Below, one piece after another: positions 22,910 to 29,565 of a stretch of 29,924 bases of DNA. The position numbers and the translations under genes were made by a program. The notes below the pieces were generated by a model. The model did not search any database, was not told the origin of the DNA, and saw only the letters and a program-made list of their open reading frames with translations. Source of the DNA: an uncultured Eubacteriales bacterium (GTDB lineage: Bacteria; Bacillota; Clostridia; Oscillospirales; CAG-382); the NCBI GenBank assembly GCA_900551295.1, contig URVJ01000025.1, positions 1 to 29,924 on the forward strand. The letters run 5' to 3'. Each line of letters opens with the position of its first letter. Within the stretch, counting starts at the first letter, position 1.

Positions 22910-24658
22910 CTATAAAACCTCGGCGTAGATACTCCTCATCGCTTTCACTGACACCGAAGCATCAAAATCTTTAATTTTTGTCTTATTGAATCGGCTCATT
23001 TCATCGCATAAAGGTTTGTTGTCGCAGAGTAAGCCGATAGCCTTTGCAAACCCTTCGCTGTCAGACGGTTCACACAGAAAGCCGCCCTTGTTATCTGTTA
23101 TCAAGTCGATATTGCCCCTTATTTTACTAACCACGCAAGGCAAACCGCTTGCCATAGCCTCCATAATTGAACGCGAAAGTCCCTCACGGAATGATGGCAT
23201 CACAAAGCAGTCGGCAGCTTCATACAATTCCTTGACGTCGTTTCTGTAACCCAAGAAACGTATATTTTCAAACAATCCTGCTTTATTAGCTTGTTCTTTG
23301 AGTTCAGACTCTTTTTCACCAACGCCGCAAAGAATGTAGTAAACATTCTTGTTCTTCAACTTTTCCATAGCCGAAATAATTACGCTGTTATTCTTATTTG
23401 TGTTCAGTTCGCCTACCGAAATCAACAGAAAAGCATCAAGTGGAATACTTAATTCAATTCGTTTTTTTGCCCATAGCGGCAAGTAGTCAAGCAAGGATTT
23501 AGTGTACTCGTTAAAATTTACCCCCGAAAATTCCGCTTCGTAAACTTTACGAAGTTCTTCATTGACAGTTTCTGTGCTGAATTTTTGTATTGCAATAAGG
23601 TTATTTTTGCCCATTACCTCACGGAGATCTTTATCATTTGCCAAAAGTTTCAATTTTTCCGCATAAGCAGCAGTGTCTGTGGTTTCGCAGAGGAACCCGC
23701 CTTCTGTACCGTCAAGCAAATCGGTATTGCCTCTGATTTTGCTTGCAATACAAGGAAGTCCGGAAGCCATAGCCTCCATCATAGAACGGGGCAGTCCCTC
23801 TTGTTTGGTAGTGAACAGAAAAATATCGGCGGCAGAAAGCAATTCTTTGATATCCGAGCGAAAACCGAGAAAATGAATTTGTTTTGTAACGCTAAGACTC
23901 TCGGCAAGTTCTTTGAGGTTTTCTTCTTCCGGACCTTTGCCGCAGATAAAGTATTGCAATTTCGGATCGTATGTCTCGGAAATCGAACAGATCGCCGTGG
24001 CATAATTCTTTCGTTCAATCAAATCTCCCATGGATATAAGCGCAACGTCGTCTTCGCCAAGCCCTAATTCACGCCTTTTTTCCTCCCGGGATTTTTCACT
24101 CAGATTATATTGTGACGTATCAATTCCAACTCCGGGAACATAGTATACCTTTCCGTTTTTGCGCAGTTTTAATTTTGCTTTCGCAAGCTCAAAATCCTCG
24201 CTGTTTATGGTAATCAATGCATCGGTATAATGGGCAAGCCATTTTTCAACGGGATAGTACACAAGCCAATTTATCTTCGGCGCGCCTTTGTAGAAATGAA
24301 AGCCGTGTGCCTGATAAATAACCTTTTTTACCTTGCATTTTTTACCGGCAAGTCTGCCTAAAATTCCGCCTGTCGGAGTGTTGCAATGTATGTAATCAAT
24401 ATTTTCTTGTTTGATAAATGCGACAAGCTCTTTGTATGCCGTAAAATTTGTCTTTGCAAGCGGATTTCTTGGAATCGGGACACTTTTAATTTTTATATCA
24501 TAGGCTTTTTCATCCGTCGCAATCTGCGACGGATCTGCGTCCTGCCAATTCGCAGCTTGATAAAAATCCATATTCAAACTATGCGCAGCTACAATACTTG
24601 CAGTAACAAACGTCGTTATTCTGTTTGAGATATTGGAGATAAACAATATCTTACTCAT
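22910..24658 (-). CDS. GT4 glycosyltransferase with duplicated donor-binding half
   Basis: 582 residues, well above the usual 360-390. Residues 1 to about 375 form a complete GT-B enzyme: MSKILFISNISNRIT, IDYIHCNTPTGGILGRLA, YQAHGFHFYKG, VPGVGIDTSQY, SMGDLIERKNY, and QEGLPRSMMEAMASG with Glu287/Glu295 (EX7E). From about 378 the sequence restarts at SGVNFNEYTKS and repeats only the C-terminal nucleotide-binding half: ISVGELNTNKNN, FLGYRNDVKEL, and REGLSRSIMEAMASG with Glu492/Glu500. The two halves are 205 residues apart; EAMASGLPC and SKIRGN occur in both. The second copy has no acceptor half. This looks like an in-frame fusion of two related GT genes by recombination within homologous sequence. 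SD AGGAGG, and its ATG overlaps the upstream gene's stop (ATGA), so translation is coupled. Confidence 0.9.
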   Translation of the reverse strand: MSKILFISNISNRITTFVTASIVAAHSLNMDFYQAANWQDADPSQIATDEKAYDIKIKSVPIPRNPLAKTNFTAYKELVAFIKQENIDYIHCNTPTGGILGRLAGKKCKVKKVIYQAHGFHFYKGAPKINWLVYYPVEKWLAHYTDALITINSEDFELAKAKLKLRKNGKVYYVPGVGIDTSQYNLSEKSREEKRRELGLGEDDVALISMGDLIERKNYATAICSISETYDPKLQYFICGKGPEEENLKELAESLSVTKQIHFLGFRSDIKELLSAADIFLFTTKQEGLPRSMMEAMASGLPCIASKIRGNTDLLDGTEGGFLCETTDTAAYAEKLKLLANDKDLREVMGKNNLIAIQKFSTETVNEELRKVYEAEFSGVNFNEYTKSLLDYLPLWAKKRIELSIPLDAFLLISVGELNTNKNNSVIISAMEKLKNKNVYYILCGVGEKESELKEQANKAGLFENIRFLGYRNDVKELYEAADCFVMPSFREGLSRSIMEAMASGLPCVVSKIRGNIDLITDNKGGFLCEPSDSEGFAKAIGLLCDNKPLCDEMSRFNKTKIKDFDASVSVKAMRSIYAEVL

Positions 24659-25374
24659 TTATCTGCCTCCTGTGGCACTCTTTCTTCCTCGGCTTTTGCT
24701 TTGACAGACTCATCGTTAGTATACACATTTTCCCTTTTTAAAACCGTTGCAATAGTCTTAAAAATTATTTTTATATCAAGCCACATTGTGACATTATGTG
24801 CATACCACGCATCATACAAACGCTTTTCTCTTACCCCCAAATTGTTGCGATAATATGCTTGTGTGTATCCGCTGATGCCGGGCCGAACGAGTAGCTTGTC
24901 TTTTTCATCTTCTTCGTATGTATCTTTTGATTCCACATCCCCCGCCCGAGGACCGATCAGGCTCATGTGTCCGAGCAGCACGTTGAAAAACTGCGGCAGT
25001 TCATCGAGAGATGTTTCACGGATAAAACGACCGATGCGGGTTACACGGCTGTCTTTCTGCGAATTATATGTACTCCCGTCATCATTTCGGATGTCGGGGG
25101 CATTCACTTTCATAGAGCGAAATTTGAGCATATTAAATTCTCTAAAGCCTTTTCCAATTCGGTGTGATTTGTAAAAAATCGGCCCACCGTCTTCGATCTT
25201 AATTGCTATTGCGATCGGAATTGTTATCAATAAAACGACGGGAAGGATAATAATGCAGAGTAATATGTCAATCAGGCGTTTCAAAACAATTTGGTAAAAG
25301 CCTTTATAATTTTTTTTGTTTTTGCTGCTTTCGTAAAGTTCTCCTACATTCTCAGTATTCTTTCGCTTTCCCAT
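24655..25374 (-). CDS. Undecaprenyl-phosphate sugar-1-phosphate transferase (monotopic PGT)
   Basis: 239-residue bacterial sugar transferase (PF02397 type) that starts glycan synthesis by moving a sugar-1-phosphate from a UDP-sugar to undecaprenyl phosphate. It has one re-entrant hydrophobic segment, RLIDILLCIIILPVVLLITIPIAI, then IKIEDGGPIFYKSHRIGKGFREFNMLKFRSM, the catalytic Asp-Glu motif SLDELPQFFNVL (preceded by RFIRET), MSLIGPRAGD and LVRPGISGYTQAYYRN. Length fits the small PglC/WsaP-like or EpsL-like enzymes, not the large WbaP type. The C-terminal about 30 residues are charged. Its neighbours, a DegT aminotransferase and a GNAT, point to an N-acetylated 4-amino sugar as first residue. 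Confidence 0.93.
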   Translation of the reverse strand: MGKRKNTENVGELYESSKNKKNYKGFYQIVLKRLIDILLCIIILPVVLLITIPIAIAIKIEDGGPIFYKSHRIGKGFREFNMLKFRSMKVNAPDIRNDDGSTYNSQKDSRVTRIGRFIRETSLDELPQFFNVLLGHMSLIGPRAGDVESKDTYEEDEKDKLLVRPGISGYTQAYYRNNLGVREKRLYDAWYAHNVTMWLDIKIIFKTIATVLKRENVYTNDESVKAKAEEERVPQEADK

Positions 25375-25384
25375 GTCTTTCGCC

Positions 25385-26578
25385 TCAATCCATCATAAAA
25401 ATGGTCTTTCCTATTACCTTCAATACTTTTTCCGCATTTCCTATTGCCGTTTCAACATCACTCGCTTTCGCAACAATATATCCGCATCCGTCAAGGTTGG
25501 TATGATACTCTCTTACCGCCTGACCAACCTCTAAATGATGATATATTTCAACGCCATATTCTCTTTCCAAGCCTTCAAAATCGGGAAGTTGTTTTACAAC
25601 ACCATTACCAAAAGCGAGCAAGCGAGTAGCAACTGCGCTCTTTTGACGAGGCGTTAAGTCAATCTCATCACCGACGGCATTGCGTATCATATTCGCCACA
25701 TAATCAACGCCAGTGCCATAAGGAATGATACACGGCCCTATCATATTGCCGCCCATTCTTGCACCGATGTCGATAATATGTATCTTGCCTTCGGCAGTGA
25801 TAAGCATGTCCATATTCACTGAACCGAAATTTATACCAAGTGCTTTAACTGCGCTTTCAACGCATTTTTTTGCTCTTTCTTCCACTTCTTGGGGCAAATC
25901 CGTCGGAATAGCGTGCCCGAGCTCGGCATAATACGGAGGATTTGTCATCCACTTTCGCATAATCCCCAGAACATTGATCTTTCCGTTAGCAACAAGTGTT
26001 TCCGCCCCATATTCTTTACCAACGATAAAAGTTTCCACCTCGGCACGATGGGTAATCGATGCTGACATAGCGTTTTTACACGCTTCGGCAAACTGCTCTG
26101 CTTTATCTACGCGCGCAGCCCCGCGGCTTCCCGAGCCGTCGCAAGGTTTGACCATCACAGGGAACGTCAGCTTTCCGCAAAGAGCACCGATGTCTGTATT
26201 TTCGCCAACCTCGTAGGCCTGCTCTGTATCGTCAACTTTCGCCTCAAACAAGCGTTTACGTACTTTGCACTTGTTTTTTATGAGCTTTGCGACTTCGTAA
26301 TCAAGTCCGCCAAGATGCATTTCTTTTGCTATGTAAGCGGCTGTCAAAACACCGTAATCGGTTGCGGCTGTCAGAACACCGTCGATATTTTCTTTTTGTG
26401 CATAAGCAAGGCAAGCTTTTTCATCCACAATGTTTATTACTGCGTGTTTGTCTGCAAAGTAAAATCCGACCGCTTTCGGATCCGCATCTACCGCCAATGT
26501 TTCGTATCCCATATTTTGGGCTTTCTTGATAACAAAACTTTGCAAAAAGCCTGCACCGACTATCAGTATTTTCTTCAT
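25385..26578 (-). CDS. ATP-grasp domain ligase
   Basis: 397-residue ATP-grasp enzyme. N-terminal preATP-grasp fold MKKILIVGAGFLQSFVIKKA and YETLAVDADPKAVG; ATP-grasp loops include FPVMVKPCDGSGSRGAARV (the P-loop-like KPxDGSGSRG), then VETFIVGKEYGAETLV, and the metal-binding IHIIDIGARMGGNMIGPCIIPYGTG. The pattern fits biotin-carboxylase-like ligases that join a carboxylate to an amine, often an amino acid to an amino sugar or another amino acid. In clusters like this one, such enzymes probably acylate the aminotransferase product, but this is inference. It lies between the GNAT and PGT genes. The SD is weak. It is unlikely to be a D-Ala ligase or PurK, whose signatures differ. Confidence 0.85.
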   Translation of the reverse strand: MKKILIVGAGFLQSFVIKKAQNMGYETLAVDADPKAVGFYFADKHAVINIVDEKACLAYAQKENIDGVLTAATDYGVLTAAYIAKEMHLGGLDYEVAKLIKNKCKVRKRLFEAKVDDTEQAYEVGENTDIGALCGKLTFPVMVKPCDGSGSRGAARVDKAEQFAEACKNAMSASITHRAEVETFIVGKEYGAETLVANGKINVLGIMRKWMTNPPYYAELGHAIPTDLPQEVEERAKKCVESAVKALGINFGSVNMDMLITAEGKIHIIDIGARMGGNMIGPCIIPYGTGVDYVANMIRNAVGDEIDLTPRQKSAVATRLLAFGNGVVKQLPDFEGLEREYGVEIYHHLEVGQAVREYHTNLDGCGYIVAKASDVETAIGNAEKVLKVIGKTIFMMD

Positions 26579-26585
26579 AGGTTTC

Positions 26586-27059
26586 TCAAAGTTCCTTTCG
26601 CAGCTTCCATTCCTTGTACTTTAAGGTTTCCGACGCTCCGTAGGTCGTATATCCTCTGTGTTCATAAAATGCTTTTGCATGTTCGCTCTTATCGTAAACT
26701 TCACAAATAACTTCTATACAATCATTATCTTTTGCCAGGCGTTCAATCTCTGTTAAGCAATAGCTTCCGATTCCTCCCCCGGCAAACTCAGGGACAGTTG
26801 CCAATTTTTGAAACAAGAAAGACTTCTCTCCGTTTTTTCGTGTCTGAAAAGTTGCCACAGGTGTCTTTCCGTTGTATACCAAATAAATATCGTTTTTCAA
26901 AGCACACAAAGCAACGATTATATGGTTTTTGATATGGGAATTGTCCCAATGGTGCAAATCATATTTATCAGCCATATCTTTTCCGCATTCATAAAGAATA
27001 TCGGACACTTTTTTAAGTCCTGCAATATTGCATTTGCTTAGCTTGTGTACCAAATACAA
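26586..27059 (-). CDS. GNAT family N-acetyltransferase
   Basis: 157-residue acyl-CoA-dependent N-acyltransferase. The core motif LATVPEFAGGGIGSYCLTEIERLA has the GNAT pyrophosphate loop (G-G-G-I-G), and YDKSEHAKAFYEHRGYTTYG is the usual C-terminal strand/helix. A GTG at 27066-27068 opens the longer reading, but GGAGG abuts it; the TTG at 27057-27059 has proper spacing from that SD and is preferred. It sits between a DegT aminotransferase and an ATP-grasp ligase, so a likely job is acetylating the amino group of the nucleotide-linked 4-amino sugar, as WecD or PseH do. This is inferred from context, not from substrate residues. Confidence 0.85.
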   Translation of the reverse strand: MYLVHKLSKCNIAGLKKVSDILYECGKDMADKYDLHHWDNSHIKNHIIVALCALKNDIYLVYNGKTPVATFQTRKNGEKSFLFQKLATVPEFAGGGIGSYCLTEIERLAKDNDCIEVICEVYDKSEHAKAFYEHRGYTTYGASETLKYKEWKLRKEL

Positions 27060-27075
27060 TTTCCGCACCTCCGAA

Positions 27076-28296
27076 TTATTTTATATATTTTCTCAAAATT
27101 TCAACATATTTATCAACCACATACGCCACATCTTCATCACTCAGGCATGTATGCAGCGGAAGTGTGATTTCGTTTGCAAAATGAGCGTAGGCATTCGGGT
27201 AATCCTTAATATCAAATCCAAGCTTTTTATACGCCGTATGCATCGGCAGAGGCTTATAATGAACATTGCAGGCAATGCCCTGTTCCGCCATTTTGATGAT
27301 GATTTCGTTTCGCTGTTCCGGTGTAATTCCGGGAACACGGGTTAAGTAAAGATGTCCGGAAGATTCATGTTCGGCATTGTAATGGTCAAGCGTTTCGATG
27401 CCGAGCGGCTTAAACGCAGCGTCGTATCTGCCGATAATGTCTTTTCTTCTTGCGAGCATTCCGGGATAGCGTTCAAACTGCGCAAGTCCGATTGCAGCAA
27501 CCACGTCGGTCATATTGCATTTGTACCACGTACCGACAATATCGTATTCCCAAGCACCGAGCTTTGTTTTGGCAAGCGCATCTTTGGACTGACCATGCAG
27601 GCTGAGCAACTGCAACTGATGATAAATGTCATCGTTGCTGATGCCTTCAATATTTCTCCACGTCAGCGCTCCGCCTTCGGCAGTCGTAAAGTTCTTTACG
27701 GCATGAAAACTGAAACTCGAAAAATCTGCAATACTGCCGATCATCTTTCCGTGCCGCTTTGCTCCGAAAGCATGGGCGGTGTCGGCGCATACGGCAATTC
27801 TGCCGATTGCTTTCTGAATTTCGTTGGACGGTCTGAACAGATTTTTCTTGCGCTCGATAATCTCAAAAATGCGGTCATAATCACAAGGTATACCGCCAAG
27901 ATCAACCGGAATTATGACCTTGGTTCTTTCGGTAACGGCAGCTTCCAACGCGTCATAATCCATTTCAAGACTGTTTTTCTGCGAATCAATCATGATTATT
28001 TTCGCACTGACGTGATCAATGACAGAGGCAGATGCCGTATATGTATAAGCCGGCACAATAACCTCGTCGCCTTTGCCGACGCCAAGTATGCGCAGTGCCA
28101 TTTCTGCGCAGGCAGTCTGGGAATTCAGACAAACACACTTTTCAGTACCTATCCATTCGGCAATTTCTTTTTCAAGTTTCTTTGTTCTCGGTCCTGTGGT
28201 AATCCAACCGGAGCGAAGTGCCGCGGCAACTTCGTTTATTTCAGCCTCAGAAATATCGGGAGGGGAGAACGGAATCATTCTTGTGCGTTCTGACAT
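27076..28296 (-). CDS. DegT/DnrJ/EryC1/StrS sugar aminotransferase
   Basis: 406-residue PLP enzyme of the sugar aminotransferase class. Segments typical of the family: IPFSPPDISEAEINEVAAALRSGWITTGP near the start; VCLNSQTACAEMALRIL; GDEVIVPAYTYTASASVI; DTAHAFGAK; SFHAVKNFTTAEGG with the PLP Lys; and YKCNMTDVVAAIGLAQFER. This is the PglE/WecE/EpsN-like pattern that aminates a 4-keto nucleotide sugar using glutamate. SD GAGGTAAAGG is good. It is the first intact gene of the operon. The 4,6-dehydratase that would supply the keto substrate is not in the window, so it must be encoded elsewhere, or the enzyme uses a different keto sugar. Confidence 0.92.
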   Translation of the reverse strand: MSERTRMIPFSPPDISEAEINEVAAALRSGWITTGPRTKKLEKEIAEWIGTEKCVCLNSQTACAEMALRILGVGKGDEVIVPAYTYTASASVIDHVSAKIIMIDSQKNSLEMDYDALEAAVTERTKVIIPVDLGGIPCDYDRIFEIIERKKNLFRPSNEIQKAIGRIAVCADTAHAFGAKRHGKMIGSIADFSSFSFHAVKNFTTAEGGALTWRNIEGISNDDIYHQLQLLSLHGQSKDALAKTKLGAWEYDIVGTWYKCNMTDVVAAIGLAQFERYPGMLARRKDIIGRYDAAFKPLGIETLDHYNAEHESSGHLYLTRVPGITPEQRNEIIIKMAEQGIACNVHYKPLPMHTAYKKLGFDIKDYPNAYAHFANEITLPLHTCLSDEDVAYVVDKYVEILRKYIK

Positions 28297-28391
28297 TTTG
28301 CCTTTACCTCATGCTTTCATTAAACTTTCAAATTATCAATCAAAAGAAACTCGGCTCAGCGCCAAACTGCGCTTTATGCTCTTTTGTCTTA

Positions 28392-28586
28392 TCATCGTTC
28401 GGGTGTTAAGGATTCAAACGGTTTCAATTCAATCAGAAGTGCGCTGCTTTCCATTTCTACGTAAAGAACGTCGTAATTTCGGTAAGTTTCCGTATCCATG
28501 TCGCTCTTGGCGATTCTTTTCCCATTCACTTCACAGATAAAATTGCCTTTTGCAATCTTCAAGAAATCTTCAATTCTGCAAAACAC
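28392..28586 (-). CDS. Small hypothetical protein, 64 residues, in operon leader
   Basis: GTG start at 28584-28586; the frame is open five codons further and has no clear SD. The translation (e.g. RIEDFLKIAKGNFICEVNG, KRIAKSDMDTETYRNYDVLYV, EMESSALLIELKPFESL) alternates hydrophobic and charged residues like a real small alpha/beta protein, with no Cys motif or signal peptide. Family not recognised. It lies about 95 bp before the aminotransferase and could be a decayed gene's tail. Function unknown. Confidence 0.45.
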   Translation of the reverse strand: MFCRIEDFLKIAKGNFICEVNGKRIAKSDMDTETYRNYDVLYVEMESSALLIELKPFESLTPER

Positions 28587-28643
28587 TAATTTTCGTTTTT
28601 CTCATTGGATTTACCGGATTACAATTATTAGACACAACAATCA

Positions 28644-28669
28644 GCCGATGATGATTATTCATCCTCGGC
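28644..28669. other. Hairpin in operon leader
   Basis: GCCGA-T-GATG (28644-28653) pairs with CATC-C-TCGGC (28660-28669), nine pairs around a mismatch with a six-base loop. It overlaps the 3' end of the upstream small frame (28655-28771). No T-tract on either strand, so it is not a plain terminator. Confidence 0.35.
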
Positions 28670-28771
28670 CAGTTCAACTTCCTTATAAAATTTTGTGTGC
28701 TTATATGATTGGTCAAAATAAGCTGTTTTGGTTGTTTCAAAGGCAGTCATTTGACTTTTCATGCCCAGCAT
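28655..28771 (-). CDS. Tiny open frame (38 residues) in operon leader
   Basis: Starts at the ATG 28769-28771 (or 28760-28762) with a weak AAGG upstream, ends TAA at 28655-28657. Translation includes MLGMKSQMTAFETTKTAYFD, QSYKHTKFYKEVELAEDE. The sequence is charged and without hydrophobic stretches, so not a leader peptide of the secreted kind. It is first in the predicted transcript, and its stop sits in the hairpin. Unknown; could be a spurious frame. Confidence 0.25.
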   Translation of the reverse strand: MLGMKSQMTAFETTKTAYFDQSYKHTKFYKEVELAEDE

Positions 28772-28921
28772 AAAACCTTATAGAGAAACTGAATTAACCT
28801 TGGCCCCTTGAAAAATCTATGTTTTTCTTGGTTGCCTCTGTTATACCTTTTTCCACGTGTTGATTACATAATGTGAAATATTGGTGTTTTGACACACTTT
28901 AGCGGTACGATTCTTTTATAA

Positions 28922-28950
28922 ATTATATCATCATTTAAGAACATTGTCAA
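28922..28950 (-). promoter_or_regulatory. Sigma-70 promoter of the polysaccharide operon
   Basis: On the minus strand a perfect TTGACA (complement of 28945-28950) lies 17 bp from a perfect TATAAT (complement of 28922-28927), the ideal consensus and spacing. It points toward the aminotransferase, with no other promoter as good before it. Confidence 0.8.
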
Positions 28951-29047
28951 TTATTTGCGATTTGTTTCGTCAGTTTATATAAATTAAACCGTAATTAATC
29001 AGACTGTACCCATTTTTTACAGGATTTTGCTCTTTTCCTGCTGCTCA

Positions 29048-29093
29048 AAAACGCCTTTTAAGTCTGTGAAATAAAACGGGCGTTTAATTTTTT
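29048..29093 (+). terminator. Terminator-like hairpin
   Basis: AAACGCC (29048-29054) pairs with GGCGTTT (29079-29085), loop about 24 nt, followed by AATTTTTTG; on the minus strand TTTTT also follows. No intact gene on the plus strand ends here. It may isolate the promoter region from the right-hand neighbour. Confidence 0.5.
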
Positions 29094-29115
29094 GTCGCTT
29101 TCATTTAAAACCTGA

Positions 29116-29137
29116 CAACATAATTTACATTATGTTG
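29116..29137. repeat. Perfect 22-bp inverted repeat
   Basis: CAACATAA (29116-29123) and TTATGTTG (29130-29137) around a six-base centre TTTACA. It looks like an operator or a small hairpin; no adjacent intact gene explains it. Confidence 0.4.
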
Positions 29138-29441
29138 CGTTTAGTCAAATTGACGAACTTTTTTGGTATACCAACAGTCCAAGTTCCTGAATTTGTCTAC
29201 AATGCATATTTCGGTTCCCGTGGCGCAGATACGCTCGACGTTTATGCTTTGAATTAATTATACAGAGTTACGTCAAAAACGACAATGTGTATTTATAATA
29301 ACAATAGGATTGCCTGTGAATAATGATGTTGACACGTATTATTATGAAGTTGTTGCGGACAGTGCCGAACTGCTTGACGGTTATATGGATTATGACAGCT
29401 ATGAAGAGGAAAATGCCGGCAAGGTGTATACGTACAGATAA
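29132..29441 (+). pseudogene. Frameshifted remnant of an unidentified gene
   Basis: A plus-strand frame from the ATG at 29132 reads through PEFVYNAYFGSRGADTLDVY to TAA at 29255-29257. It then continues in the same frame (TTMCIYNNNRIACE) to TAA at 29321-29323. A second frame opens across that point and gives VNNDVDTYYYEVVADSAELL and DGYMDYDSYEEENAGKVYTYR, ending TAA at 29439. Joined, they read as one protein tail with a nonsense change and a frameshift; the acidic, Tyr-rich end looks like real coding sequence. No SD before the ATG. The family is not recognised; a secreted or surface protein is a guess. Confidence 0.35.
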
Positions 29442-29486
29442 TAAGTAAATCGCAAAAAACATTTTTATCTTAAAATGCATAGTATG

Positions 29487-29522
29487 AAAAAACCTCCGTC
29501 TCATTTAGGTGAAACGGAGGTT
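29487..29522 (-). terminator. Rho-independent terminator of the GGGtGRT gene
   Basis: AACCTCCGT (29491-29499) pairs with ACGGAGGTT (29514-29522), nine perfect pairs with a 14-nt loop; on the minus strand six T follow. It lies about 45 bp past the stop codon of the right-edge gene. Confidence 0.85.
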
Positions 29523-29565
29523 CTCATTTTACTATTTAATCATTGATTTACAAAGCTTTAAAGGA

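Larger units (their letters stand above)
28297..28915 (-). other. Long 5' leader of the polysaccharide operon
   Basis: About 620 nt separate the predicted start of transcription (near 28915) from the aminotransferase ATG. It holds two small open frames (described separately) and a GC-rich hairpin at 28644-28669. Near 28358-28371 are two copies of GCGC, separated by CAAACT. No U-tract after the hairpin and no named riboswitch was recognised. A leader RNA regulating elongation (as with NusG-like LoaP or the EAR element of other Firmicutes) is possible but unshown. Confidence 0.4.

Noticed and set aside
22910..24658. Reading the double-half GT as two separate genes
   Set aside because: There is no stop codon, SD or start near residues 375-395; the frame runs through without a break.
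27352..28293. Plus-strand open frame of 313 codons over the aminotransferase
   Set aside because: It mirrors the DegT gene, which has family motifs and an SD; the translation has no recognisable domain.
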